Shown: piece by piece, positions 7,919 to 16,237 of the stretch
Numbering within the stretch: position 1 is the stretch's first letter
Layout: the number at the start of each line of letters is the position of its first letter
Assembly: GCA_964593905.1 (NCBI GenBank)
Contig: CAZQLE010000026.1
Location: 1 to 26,010 of the forward strand
DNA from: CAZQLE01 sp964593905
GTDB lineage: Bacteria; Chloroflexota; Anaerolineae; Anaerolineales; Anaerolineaceae
Reading direction: 5' to 3'
DNA length: 26,010 nt
The notes under the pieces: model-generated
Database searches by the model: none
What the model was told of the DNA's origin: nothing
What the model saw: only the letters and a program-made list of their open reading frames with translations
Position numbers and translations under genes: made by a program

Positions 7919-9130
7919 CTAATCTGTTGCCGGTGTAATCTGCGCCGGTTTGTTTCTGGCAAACGCTGCCCGCAATAACGGCGGGGTTACCAGGGTGGTG
8001 ATCAATACCATGCCAATGACCGCTGAGAAAATTTCGACCGAAATAAGTTTTTGATTCACGCCCACCTGGGCCACAATCAGCCCAACCTCGCCGCGTGAGA
8101 TCATTCCGATGCCCATTTGCAATGATTCGGGCCAGGAGTATTGCGCCAGCCGGGCACCCAACCCCGCGCCGATAATTTTGGAGAGGATTGCCGCCAGTGA
8201 TATCAGCAGCGCGATCCACAATGCTCTGGTATCCAGCGCGCGGATGTTGATGGTCAGGCCGATGCTGATGAAGAATATGGGCACGAAAAACCCGTAGGCA
8301 ATTGCGCGGATACCGCTCTCAATGATCGATTTTTCTGCTGTGCGGGCAAACATCAGGCCAGCAAGAAAAGCACCGGTGATGGCTGCCATTTCGCCCAGCA
8401 ATTCGGCTGCCAGACCGTAAACCAGCATAATCATGATTGCCAGCGAAAGTGAACCCTGGCTGATGGGCAAACGGCGAACCAGGCGTGAAACTGCGGGCAG
8501 CACATAGAGGCCAAAAGCCACCGACAGGCCCATGAAGAGCACCATTTTGACCAACACCCACAGAATTCCGCCCACACTGCCGGCGCCACCGAAGATGGCC
8601 AGGAAGGAAGACAGGAAAAGGATGACCAGAACGTCATCAAAAACGGCAGCACCCAGAAGCCCCAGACCCACCCGGCTGCGAAGAACATTTAATTCCATCA
8701 GCGTTTGGGCCGATATGCTCACACTGGTGGCGCCCAGGGTTAACCCTAGAAAAATTGCCTGGTCTGTTTCCAGCTTCAGCAGAATGCCAATGGCCGTACC
8801 CAAAAGAACGGGTATGACCACCCCCAGTAAACCCGCGTAGGCAGAAACGCGGGTGTTTTTGGCAAGGTCTTTAAGGTGTAACTCAAGACCGGCCAGGAAC
8901 ATTAAAATCAGAACCCCGATCTCGCCCAGTTCGATGATGGTTTCGTTAAGGTGCGTGTTTGTTATGAAATGGACATGTGTCAAATCAAGCAATGAGGGTC
9001 CGAGCAAAACACCAACCAGTATTTCGCCCAGCACAGAGGGCTGCCCCAGGCGGGTGCTTAAGTAGCCAGCCAGTTTTGCAGCAAACAGGATGACGGCCAG
9101 CACAAATGCAAGTTGAAGGAATGTGGTCAT
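7919..9130 (-). CDS. CPA2-family cation/proton antiporter, membrane domain only
   Basis: A 403-residue protein with about twelve hydrophobic segments, of the monovalent cation:proton antiporter-2 type (Kef/NapA-like). Hallmarks are LGQPSVLGEILVGVLLGPS near residue 28, the acidic GLELHL stretch at about 81, ATSVSISAQTL in the discontinuous helix region, and the double aspartate Asp155-Asp156 (AAVFDDVLVI), the ion-binding pair of electrogenic antiporters such as NapA. The protein ends with the membrane domain; the C-terminal KTN/TrkA-N domain of Kef systems is missing. I chose the ATG at 9130; upstream extension to a TTG at 9244 adds non-conserved hydrophilic residues. It heads a gene group with the PII-like and DUF1786 genes and is divergent from the mutase gene. 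Confidence 0.85.
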   Translation of the reverse strand: MTTFLQLAFVLAVILFAAKLAGYLSTRLGQPSVLGEILVGVLLGPSLLDLTHVHFITNTHLNETIIELGEIGVLILMFLAGLELHLKDLAKNTRVSAYAGLLGVVIPVLLGTAIGILLKLETDQAIFLGLTLGATSVSISAQTLMELNVLRSRVGLGLLGAAVFDDVLVILFLSSFLAIFGGAGSVGGILWVLVKMVLFMGLSVAFGLYVLPAVSRLVRRLPISQGSLSLAIMIMLVYGLAAELLGEMAAITGAFLAGLMFARTAEKSIIESGIRAIAYGFFVPIFFISIGLTINIRALDTRALWIALLISLAAILSKIIGAGLGARLAQYSWPESLQMGIGMISRGEVGLIVAQVGVNQKLISVEIFSAVIGMVLITTLVTPPLLRAAFARNKPAQITPATD

Positions 9131-9291
9131 GTTGATTTCCAAAATTCGGGGGTTCGGTGATCCCCTTGCGTATAGTGAAGGGAGGTCTCGATCGTTCGCC
9201 AGGGCAAATTCATTGCCGATGGCAATATTCAGGATGTTTGTCAAAAGTTTACCATAGAATATTTCACTTCAATCCCGATTGTGTATGAGGG

Positions 9292-9297
9292 TATACT
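9292..9297 (+). promoter_or_regulatory. Candidate -10 for the mutase-epimerase operon
   Basis: TATACT lies 38 bases before the mutase ATG, in the divergent gap between antiporter and mutase. No good -35 is found at 16-18 bases upstream (TTCAAT at best), so this is only a weak call. Confidence 0.3.
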
Positions 9298-9335
9298 AGT
9301 TTTATCCTTTTTGAGCCGAATGCAAAGGACTGATC

Positions 9336-10985
9336 ATGGAATTAAATTCCGAACAAAAACGTTGGGAAGAGAAAGTGCTGAACCGTCTTATTCAACGGTT
9401 TCCTGAGCGCAAGCAAGCGTTTGAGACTCCTTCCGGTATTGAACTGCCGCGAGTGGCTTTGCCGATTGAATCTGATTATATGGAAGACCTGGGTTTTCCG
9501 GGAGAATATCCATTTACCCGGGGGATTCAGCCCAGCATGTATCGCGGCCGGTTGTGGACGATGCGCCAGTATGCCGGGTTTGCGACTGCCGAAGAGTCGA
9601 ACAGACGCTACCGCTATCTGTTGGAACAGGGGCAAACCGGCCTTTCGGTTGCGTTTGATTTGCCAACCCAAATCGGCTACGATGCCGATGACCCGATTGC
9701 GGCGGGCGAAGTTGGCAAAGTGGGGGTGTCGATCTGTTCCATTGAAGATATGGGTCTTCTTTTTAAGGAAATCCCGCTGGATAAAGTGTCGACCAGTATG
9801 ACCATTAATGCCCCGGCATCGGTTTTGCTGGCAATGTATATTGCCGTAGCCCGCCAGCAAGGTGTTGACCCGAAAACACTGCGCGGGACGATTCAAAACG
9901 ATATTCTCAAAGAGTATGTTGCGCGGGGAACTTATATCTTTCCTCCGGCGCCATCCATGCGGTTAATTACCGATATCTTTGCTTACTGCAAGCAGAGTGT
10001 ACCCCACTGGAATACGATTTCCATTTCGGGTTATCACATCCGCGAGGCGGGTTCCACTGCTGTGCAAGAAGTGGCGTTTACGCTGGCAAATGCGATTGCC
10101 TATGTGGATGCTGCCCTGCGGGCCGGTCTAAAAGTGGATGAATTTGCCTCGCAACTCTCCTTCTTCTTTAATGCGCACAATAATTTTCTGGAAGAAATCG
10201 CCAAATTTAGAGCAGCGCGCCGGCTTTGGGCCGAGATTATGAAAGAAAGATTTAAAGCGGAAGACCCGAAATCGATGATGCTGCGTTTCCATACCCAGAC
10301 GGCCGGCTCAACTTTGACCGCACAACAACCAGAGAACAATGTGGTGCGGGTTGCCTTGCAGGCTTTGGCGGCAGTGATGGGCGGCACGCAATCGTTGCAC
10401 ACCAACAGCATGGATGAAGCCCTCTGGCTCCCGACTGAGAAATCGGTGCGGGTGGCTTTGCGAACACAGCAGATCATTGGTTTTGAATCGGGCGTGGCCG
10501 ATACGATTGACCCGCTGGCGGGTTCGTATGTGATCGAGCATCTTACCAACGAGATCGCTTTGCGTGCGGCTGAATATATTGCCAGGATCGATGATATTGG
10601 CGGCGCGATGGCAGCCATTGAAAAGGGGTACATGCAAAATGAGATCCAGGAAGCTGCCTATCGTTATCAGCGCTCTGTAGAGAGTAAAGATCAGGTTGTG
10701 GTTGGGGTCAACCAGTTCACCGTGAAAGAGAACCTTGAACTGGAGCGTTTGGCGGTTGACCCATCGATTGAAGCCGGTCAACGCGAGCGATTGGCCCGGC
10801 TGCGCGCCCAGCGTGATCAGCAGCGGGTGAGTGAGGTGTTGAGCCGGCTTGAATCTGCTGCGCGGGGTAGTGAAAACCTGATGCCGCTGCTCATTGAAAG
10901 TGTTGAGGCTTATGCAACCCTGGGTGAGATTTGTAATGTCTTGCGCGGTGTGTGGGGAGAATATCGATCACCGGCGTGGGTGTGA
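9336..10985 (+). CDS. mutB: Methylmalonyl-CoA mutase large (catalytic) subunit, no B12 domain
   Basis: A 549-residue catalytic chain of the adenosylcobalamin-dependent mutase that interconverts methylmalonyl-CoA and succinyl-CoA. It is the TIM-barrel part only: it ends where single-chain enzymes continue into the B12-binding DxHxxG domain, so a separate small subunit must be encoded elsewhere. Three residues that set specificity in the Propionibacterium enzyme (Tyr89, Arg207, His244) align at a constant offset with Tyr79 (in RQYAGF), Arg197 (in ARGTYIFPP) and His234 (in SGYH). This favours methylmalonyl-CoA over isobutyryl- or hydroxyisobutyryl-CoA as substrate. An AAAGGA ribosome site precedes the ATG. 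The epimerase gene follows 33 bases after the stop, so the pair works in the propionate/succinate route. Confidence 0.93.
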   Translation: MELNSEQKRWEEKVLNRLIQRFPERKQAFETPSGIELPRVALPIESDYMEDLGFPGEYPFTRGIQPSMYRGRLWTMRQYAGFATAEESNRRYRYLLEQGQTGLSVAFDLPTQIGYDADDPIAAGEVGKVGVSICSIEDMGLLFKEIPLDKVSTSMTINAPASVLLAMYIAVARQQGVDPKTLRGTIQNDILKEYVARGTYIFPPAPSMRLITDIFAYCKQSVPHWNTISISGYHIREAGSTAVQEVAFTLANAIAYVDAALRAGLKVDEFASQLSFFFNAHNNFLEEIAKFRAARRLWAEIMKERFKAEDPKSMMLRFHTQTAGSTLTAQQPENNVVRVALQALAAVMGGTQSLHTNSMDEALWLPTEKSVRVALRTQQIIGFESGVADTIDPLAGSYVIEHLTNEIALRAAEYIARIDDIGGAMAAIEKGYMQNEIQEAAYRYQRSVESKDQVVVGVNQFTVKENLELERLAVDPSIEAGQRERLARLRAQRDQQRVSEVLSRLESAARGSENLMPLLIESVEAYATLGEICNVLRGVWGEYRSPAWV

Positions 10986-11006
10986 GTGAACCGACATTTT
11001 GAAAAC

Positions 11007-11011
11007 AGGAG
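11007..11011 (+). promoter_or_regulatory. Ribosome binding site that fixes the epimerase start
   Basis: AGGAG lies seven bases before the GTG at 11019. The alternative in-frame GTG at 10986 overlaps the mutase stop and has no such site, and the protein family begins at the downstream position. Confidence 0.7.
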
Positions 11012-11018
11012 CGAAACT

Positions 11019-11423
11019 GTGGCGAAAATCACCAAAATCAATCATGTTGCAATCGTGGTTTCTGATCTGGATGAATCATTAAAATTCTGGCGTGATTCAA
11101 TGGGAATTGATTTACATCATCTTGAAGATGTGCCCAGCGAGGGCGTCGCCGTTGCTTTTTTACCCACCGGAGAGAGCGAAGTTGAACTGCTGAAACCTAC
11201 CAGTGAAAATACCGGTGTGGCAAAATTCCTGGCAGATAAAGGCCCCGGTATGCATCATCTTTGTTTTGAAGTGGATGATATTGATGGAATGATGGCGCAG
11301 TTGAAAGAGAAGGGAGTGCGGCTGCTGGGTGATGCCCCCAAAGAATTGCCGGGGCGAAAGATGATTTTTGTTCACCCGAAGAGCACAGGCGGGGTATTGG
11401 TTGAACTGTATCAGCTAATCTAA
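11019..11423 (+). CDS. mce: Methylmalonyl-CoA epimerase
   Basis: A 134-residue vicinal-oxygen-chelate (glyoxalase-fold) protein that converts the (S) and (R) epimers of methylmalonyl-CoA, feeding the mutase encoded just upstream. The two beta-alpha-beta-beta-beta modules are evident. Metal ligands can be placed at His9 (INHVAIVV), His79/80 (GMHHLCFEVDD) and Glu129 (LVELYQ), and the GPGMHHLCFEV signature separates epimerases from other members. The GTG start at 11019 was chosen over an in-frame GTG at 10986 because of the AGGAG site and the usual family N-terminus. A hairpin terminator follows 24 bases after the stop. Confidence 0.93.
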   Translation: MAKITKINHVAIVVSDLDESLKFWRDSMGIDLHHLEDVPSEGVAVAFLPTGESEVELLKPTSENTGVAKFLADKGPGMHHLCFEVDDIDGMMAQLKEKGVRLLGDAPKELPGRKMIFVHPKSTGGVLVELYQLI

Positions 11424-11447
11424 CCGGTCATTAGTAAATTAGAACAG

Positions 11448-11472
11448 GATGCCAAAGGAAAACTTTGGCATC
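11448..11472 (+). terminator. Terminator of the mutase-epimerase operon
   Basis: A perfect 10-bp stem (GATGCCAAAG, loop GAAAA, CTTTGGCATC) followed by TTTGATTTT. It isolates the mutase-epimerase pair from the ATP synthase operon. Confidence 0.8.
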
Positions 11473-11533
11473 TTTGATTTTAAGAAGCTTGTTTGCTGCT
11501 TACGCATTATTGGTCCTATGCCACGAGCCTGTG

Positions 11534-11562
11534 TTGAGAGTCTTGTTAAACAAATTTATACT
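11534..11562 (+). promoter_or_regulatory. Strong sigma-70-type promoter of the atp operon
   Basis: TTGAGA (11534-11539), a 17-base spacer and TATACT (11557-11562). Both hexamers match the consensus at five of six positions. The predicted start near 11569 gives a leader of about 140 bases before atpA. Confidence 0.7.
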
Positions 11563-11633
11563 GGTGCATCAAACTGGACAGAACGCTTTCTTTCAGGTAA
11601 TATTTAATGTGTTTTGGAAGTCAAATGATCTTT

Positions 11634-11669
11634 CCTGGCCAATGGGGCAAGCCGAAAATATCGGCCAGG
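11634..11669 (+). other. Hairpin in the atpA leader
   Basis: CCTGGCC (11634-11640) and GGCCAGG (11663-11669) form a 7-bp stem enclosing 22 bases, 38 bases before the atpA ATG. It could be a mRNA-stabilising or translational-control structure, or chance; there is no T-run, so it is not a terminator. Confidence 0.3.
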
Positions 11670-11698
11670 GGGTAGCAAATAATTGTATTTGTTCACGC

Positions 11699-11703
11699 GG
11701 AGG
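11699..11703 (+). promoter_or_regulatory. Ribosome binding site that fixes the atpA start
   Basis: GGAGG four bases before the ATG at 11708. The frame is open for a further 81 codons upstream, but that extension runs through the promoter and leader and does not resemble AtpA. Confidence 0.75.
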
Positions 11704-11707
11704 TTCA

Positions 11708-13372
11708 ATGTCTGACCAGATTCTCAAGCAAATTACAGCAGATCTTCAACAGAAAATCGATTCTTACCAGCCGAAATATGATGTGCGCAATATCGGTACG
11801 GTGGTTATGTCCGGCGATGGAATCGCACGGGTCAAAGGTCTGCAAGGGGTTCACTCTCAGGAGCTGGTGGAGTTTGAGAATGGAGTCATTGGAATTGCGT
11901 TCAACCTTGAAAAAGAAGAGGTGGGCGTAATTATTCTGGGTGAGTACGATGAGATTATTGAAGGGATGATCGTTCGAACCACCGGGCGTATTGCGTCTGT
12001 TCCTGTGGGCGATGGTCTGCTGGGCCGGGTGGTTAACCCCCTGGGGCAGCCGCTGGATGGTAAAGGCCCGATCGCTTTCAAACAATTTCGCCCTCTGGAG
12101 CGGATTGCCCCCGGTGTGGTGGCGCGTCAGGATGTGGACTCTCCGGTGCAAACCGGCATAAAAGGGATCGATGCAATGATCCCTATTGGACGTGGGCAGC
12201 GCCAGTTGATTATTGGTGACCGTCAGACCGGAAAAACCGCCCTGGCGATTGATACCATTATCAACCAGCGAGGGAAAGATCTGTTTTGCATCTATGTTGC
12301 CATCGGGCAGAAAAAAGCGGCGGTTGCGCGCACCATTGCACTGCTTGAAAAGTTTGGCGCGATGGATCACACGATTGTTGTGCTGGCCGCGGCCGATGAT
12401 TCGGCGGCCATGCAGTATATCGCTCCTTATGCGGGTGCAGCAATTGGTGAAGAATTTATGGAAACCGGGCGCGATGCGCTGGTGGTTTATGACGACCTTT
12501 CAAAACACGCCTGGGCCTATCGTGAGGTCTCCTTGCTGCTGCGACGCCCCCCCGGCCGTGAAGCATATCCGGGTGATGTGTTTTATCTTCATTCCCGCTT
12601 GCTGGAGCGTGCATCGCGCCTGGCAAACCAGTATGTAATTGTCCCGGCAAACTATTCGGCCGGGCAGGCAAAACGAGCGGACGCGGTCGACGGAGTTGTT
12701 TATGCCGGGCCCCGCGCAGAGTATGACGCCGATCAGGCCTTAAAGCGATTTGAAAAAGCGGCCGATCATAAAGTGGTTAAAGTTGAAGGCACGGGCGGCT
12801 CGCTCACGGCATTGCCGATTATTGAGACTTTGCTGAGCGATGTTTCTGCCTACATTCCCACCAATGTAATTTCGATCACCGATGGTCAGATTTATCTGGA
12901 AAGCAACCTGTTTAACGCCGGTATTCGTCCGGCTGTGAATGTAGGTATTTCGGTTTCGCGGGTGGGTGGCTCTGCCCAGACCAAGGCGATGCGTCAGGTA
13001 GCCGGTCGGCTGCGCCTGGATATGGCGGCGTATCGCGACCTGGCGGCGTTTGCCCAGTTTGGTTCCGATCTTGATAAGGCGACCCAGTCACAGTTAAATC
13101 GCGGTCAACGGTTACAAGAGCTTTTAAAACAACCGCAGTATCAGCCCATGTCTCTTTCGAACCAGGTCATGGTTCTGTATGCCGGTACCAATGGTTTTCT
13201 TGATGCTGTTCCGGTGGAACGGGTGTTGGCATGGGAACAGGGTTTTCTAAAATTTGCAGAAACCACGTATCCTGAAATTGGTCGTGATATCACTGAGAAA
13301 AATCGTCTTAGCGATGAGACGATGGAAGCTCTGAAAAAAGCAATCCAGACTTTTAACGCGACCTGGCAGTAA
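11708..13372 (+). CDS. atpA: ATP synthase F1 subunit alpha, with an internal insertion
   Basis: The non-catalytic nucleotide-binding subunit of the F1 head. Visible landmarks are the P-loop GDRQTGKT at residues 170-177, LLLRRPPGREAYPGD at about 276-290, and NVISITDGQIYLE with GIRPAVNVGISVSRVGG near 387-421. At 554 residues it is some 40-50 longer than the usual ~505. The extra length sits between LLERASRLANQYV and GTGGSLTALP (about residues 307-360), where the homologous loop in other bacteria is only a few to about 15 residues. First gene of an atpA-atpG-atpD-atpC-mreB run with its own promoter. The delta subunit and all F0 genes (atpB, atpE, atpF, atpH) are not next to it, so F0 is encoded elsewhere. 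Confidence 0.95.
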   Translation: MSDQILKQITADLQQKIDSYQPKYDVRNIGTVVMSGDGIARVKGLQGVHSQELVEFENGVIGIAFNLEKEEVGVIILGEYDEIIEGMIVRTTGRIASVPVGDGLLGRVVNPLGQPLDGKGPIAFKQFRPLERIAPGVVARQDVDSPVQTGIKGIDAMIPIGRGQRQLIIGDRQTGKTALAIDTIINQRGKDLFCIYVAIGQKKAAVARTIALLEKFGAMDHTIVVLAAADDSAAMQYIAPYAGAAIGEEFMETGRDALVVYDDLSKHAWAYREVSLLLRRPPGREAYPGDVFYLHSRLLERASRLANQYVIVPANYSAGQAKRADAVDGVVYAGPRAEYDADQALKRFEKAADHKVVKVEGTGGSLTALPIIETLLSDVSAYIPTNVISITDGQIYLESNLFNAGIRPAVNVGISVSRVGGSAQTKAMRQVAGRLRLDMAAYRDLAAFAQFGSDLDKATQSQLNRGQRLQELLKQPQYQPMSLSNQVMVLYAGTNGFLDAVPVERVLAWEQGFLKFAETTYPEIGRDITEKNRLSDETMEALKKAIQTFNATWQ

Positions 13373-13399
13373 CATCGTCAGAAATCTGAGAGGATGTAA

Positions 13400-14278
13400 A
13401 TGCCATCAACACGAGAGATGCGGCTTCGGATTCGAAGCGTCAAAAATATATCTCAAGTAACCAGGGCACTGGAAACCGTTAGCGCTAGCAAGGTGCGCAA
13501 AGCGATGCAATCCACCCTGGCTACTAAAGCGTATGCCGAGCAATCTTGGAAAGTATTGATGCACCTGGCCGGGCAGCCGGGCAGCCATACCCTTCACCCG
13601 TTATTGAACGAGCGCGAAACGGTTAAGAATGTGTTGATCGTGATGATCTCGGGTGATCGCGGGCTGGCCGGGGCCTATAATGTCAATGTACTTCGAAACA
13701 CGCTGGATCATGCGGCTGCTTTTGCCCAGCCGGTTTCCTATGTTACGGTGGGCCGAAAAGGCCGTGATCTTTTGTTGCGCCGGCGACGCAATATCATTGC
13801 CGAGTTTAGCAACCTTACCTCCCCGGCAACCTATCTTGAGACCGCTGCAATTGGAAAACTGTTGGTCGAAGATTTTCTTAATGAGGGTTATGACCAGGTT
13901 TATTTGTCGTATACCGAGTTTGTGAACATGATGATTCAACGGCCGGTATTTCGAAAGCTGCTTCCACTGGAACTGCCTGAAGAAGAGCAGACTGATTTTT
14001 CGGGGGCGCGCTCTGTTTTTACCTATGAACCTGACCAGGGTGAGCTGCTTAATCAGATTATCCCGCGGTTTACTGCACTGCAAGTTTATCAGGCGATCCT
14101 CTCTTCGCAGGCTTCGGAACATGCGGCTCGCATGGTAGCCATGCGCAATGCGACAGAAAATGGTCAGGAATTAATTCATCTGTTGCAACTGGATTACAAC
14201 AAAGCACGCCAGCAGATCATCACCAATGAGATGTTGGATATTGTTGGCGGCGCGAATGCGCTTTCGGATGGAAATTAG
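13400..14278 (+). CDS. atpG: ATP synthase F1 subunit gamma
   Basis: The 292-residue rotor shaft of F1. The N-terminal coiled-coil start (MRLRIRSVKNISQVTRALETVSASK) is shown by its family pattern at residues 7-31, the central SGDRGLAGAYN motif lies at about 84-94, and the C-terminal helix has the AARMVAMRNATENG signature near residue 253. Length and order of parts are normal. A GAGAGGA ribosome site precedes the ATG, 27 bases after the atpA stop. It sits in the usual alpha-gamma-beta-epsilon order. Confidence 0.95.
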   Translation: MPSTREMRLRIRSVKNISQVTRALETVSASKVRKAMQSTLATKAYAEQSWKVLMHLAGQPGSHTLHPLLNERETVKNVLIVMISGDRGLAGAYNVNVLRNTLDHAAAFAQPVSYVTVGRKGRDLLLRRRRNIIAEFSNLTSPATYLETAAIGKLLVEDFLNEGYDQVYLSYTEFVNMMIQRPVFRKLLPLELPEEEQTDFSGARSVFTYEPDQGELLNQIIPRFTALQVYQAILSSQASEHAARMVAMRNATENGQELIHLLQLDYNKARQQIITNEMLDIVGGANALSDGN

Positions 14279-14327
14279 CCGATTATTTTTGTGCGATCCT
14301 CACGTCTAACGTCATTTTGGAGGAAGT

Positions 14328-15728
14328 ATGGAACAATTTACCGGGCGAGTGGTTCAGATCCAGGGTAGTGTGGTGGATGTTGAATTTCCCGAGGGAAATT
14401 TACCCGAAATTTTTGAGGCGCTTGAAATCACACGCGAAAATCAAGAGCCTTTGATTTTGGAAGTTCAAAAGCACATGGGAAATAACTGGGTGCGCACCGT
14501 ATCGATGGATACGACGGATGGAATGCTGCGCGGTATGCCTGCGCTGCGAACGCACGCGCCGATTAAAGTCCCCGTTGGCCCGGCGGGCCTGGGGCGAATG
14601 TTCAATGTGCTTGGGCATCCTGTAGATGGTCTGGGGCCGGTGCAGACGGATATGTATTATCCGATCCATCGGGCAGCGCCTACCTTTGATGAACAATCGA
14701 CCCGTGTTGAAGTTTTTGAAACCGGCTTAAAAGTTGTGGATTTGATTGCCCCGTTTACCAAAGGCGGTAAAACGGGTATTTTTGGCGGGGCCGGTGTGGG
14801 CAAGACGGTTATTATTCAAGAACTAATTCGCTCGATTGCCACAGTGCACAAAGGCAAATCGGTTTTTGCCGGTGTGGGCGAACGGACTCGTGAGGGCACG
14901 CAGCTTTATCGTGAAATGCTCGAATCGGGGGTTATGAAAGATACCGTGATGGTGTTTGGTCAGATGAACGAGCCTTCGGGGGTTCGTCTGCGGGTTGCTT
15001 TGACCGCCCTGGCAATGGCAGAATACTTCCGTGATCAGAGCATGGATGTGCTGCTGTTTATTGATAATATTTTCCGCTTTACCATGTCTGGTTCAGAAGT
15101 TTCGGCCTTGCTGGGTCGTCTGCCTTCTGCGGTGGGTTATCAGCCCACATTAGCCACTGAAATGGGAGAGCTTCAAGAACGGATCACCTCGACGCGTCAG
15201 GGGTCGATCACCTCGATGCAGGCGGTGTATGTGCCGGCGGATGACTATTCGGATCCGGCGCCGGTGGCGACCTTTACCCATCTGGATGCGACCATTGCTT
15301 TGGAGCGCTCGATTGCGGAAAAATCGATTTACCCGGCGGTGGATCCTCTGGCTTCCACCTCGCGTATTCTCGACCCGACCATTGTTGGCCCGGAACACTA
15401 TGCAACAGCCCGCGACGTGCAGCGGATTTTGCAACGTTATAAAGATTTGCAGGATATTATTGCGATCCTCGGTATTGATGAGTTGAGCGAAGATGACAAG
15501 GTAATTGTCAGCCGGGCGCGTAAAATTGAGCGCTTCTTCTCGCAGCCCATGTTTGTGGCAGAGCAGTTTACGGGCCGGGCCGGTAAATATGTGCCCTTGC
15601 GTGAAACCGTGCGTGGGTTCCGCGAAATTTTGGACGGCAAGCATGATGACCTGCCTGAGCAGGCTTTTTACATGGTTGGCACCATTGACGAAGCCGTTGA
15701 GCGGGCGCAGGAAATGGCAGCAGCATAG
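14328..15728 (+). CDS. atpD: ATP synthase F1 subunit beta
   Basis: The 466-residue catalytic subunit. The P-loop GGAGVGKT lies at residues 153-160, the catalytic glutamate and neighbouring arginine in GVGERTREG at Glu185-Arg186, the Walker B aspartate in VLLFIDNIFR at Asp246, and SEVSALLGRLPSAVGYQPT follows it. The DELSEED lever that contacts subunits gamma and epsilon reads DELSEDD at residues 384-390. Length is standard and no catalytic residue is missing. A GGAGG ribosome site precedes the ATG, 49 bases after the atpG stop. Confidence 0.97.
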   Translation: MEQFTGRVVQIQGSVVDVEFPEGNLPEIFEALEITRENQEPLILEVQKHMGNNWVRTVSMDTTDGMLRGMPALRTHAPIKVPVGPAGLGRMFNVLGHPVDGLGPVQTDMYYPIHRAAPTFDEQSTRVEVFETGLKVVDLIAPFTKGGKTGIFGGAGVGKTVIIQELIRSIATVHKGKSVFAGVGERTREGTQLYREMLESGVMKDTVMVFGQMNEPSGVRLRVALTALAMAEYFRDQSMDVLLFIDNIFRFTMSGSEVSALLGRLPSAVGYQPTLATEMGELQERITSTRQGSITSMQAVYVPADDYSDPAPVATFTHLDATIALERSIAEKSIYPAVDPLASTSRILDPTIVGPEHYATARDVQRILQRYKDLQDIIAILGIDELSEDDKVIVSRARKIERFFSQPMFVAEQFTGRAGKYVPLRETVRGFREILDGKHDDLPEQAFYMVGTIDEAVERAQEMAAA

Positions 15729-15755
15729 GCTGTATGCCTCTGGATGGAGGATTTT

Positions 15756-16184
15756 ATGCCAATTCGATGTGCGATTGTTTCGCAGGATCGAAAGGTCTAT
15801 GATGATGAAGCCGATATGGTGGTGCTGCCCGGCAGCGATGGGGTAATGGGTATTTTGCCCAAACACACCCCTTTGTTGACCACGTTGCAGTTTGGGGTCA
15901 TTACCATCCGCAAGGGTAAAGATGAGCAGGTTTTCACTGTATCGGGTGGTTTTGCCGAAGTGATGCCTGACTCGGTCACTATTCTGGCCGATGCGGCTGA
16001 GAATGTGGACGAAATTAATGTGATGCGTGCTGAAGAGGCACGAAAACGCGCCGAAGAAATGTTGAAGAAAGGGAATATCGAAGCAGACCCTGATAAATAT
16101 ATGGCGCTTCAAGCTGCTTTGCGGCGTTCGAACTTAAGAATTGATGCGGTTAAACGCTATCGACAGGGACAACGGTCACGTTAA
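15756..16184 (+). CDS. atpC: ATP synthase F1 subunit epsilon
   Basis: The 142-residue epsilon subunit that couples F1 to the c-ring and can inhibit ATP hydrolysis. The N-terminal beta sandwich (MPIRCAIVSQDRKVYDD, then GVMGILPKHTPLLTTL) and the two C-terminal helices (from about residue 88, Ala/Glu/Arg-rich) are both present. I chose the ATG at 15756 because a GGAGG site (15746-15750) is well spaced from it; the in-frame ATG at 15744 overlaps that site and adds four non-conserved residues. It follows atpD by 27 bases and precedes the MreB-like gene by 53. Confidence 0.93.
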   Translation: MPIRCAIVSQDRKVYDDEADMVVLPGSDGVMGILPKHTPLLTTLQFGVITIRKGKDEQVFTVSGGFAEVMPDSVTILADAAENVDEINVMRAEEARKRAEEMLKKGNIEADPDKYMALQAALRRSNLRIDAVKRYRQGQRSR

Positions 16185-16237
16185 TCAAAAATCAGATTTT
16201 CGCTCAAGCACTACATTGAGGAAGGTATCAGGACTCT

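Noticed and set aside
9131..9244. N-terminal extension of the antiporter to a TTG.
   Set aside because: The added residues are hydrophilic and not typical of the family, while the ATG at 9130 leads directly into the first helix.
11465..11707. N-terminal extension of atpA by 81 codons.
   Set aside because: It covers a strong promoter and leader, does not resemble AtpA, and the GGAGG site fixes the start at 11708.
15150..16112. A 320-codon open frame antisense to atpD and atpC.
   Set aside because: It is a shadow of two certain genes; its composition (many His, Arg, Asn) is that of a non-coding frame.
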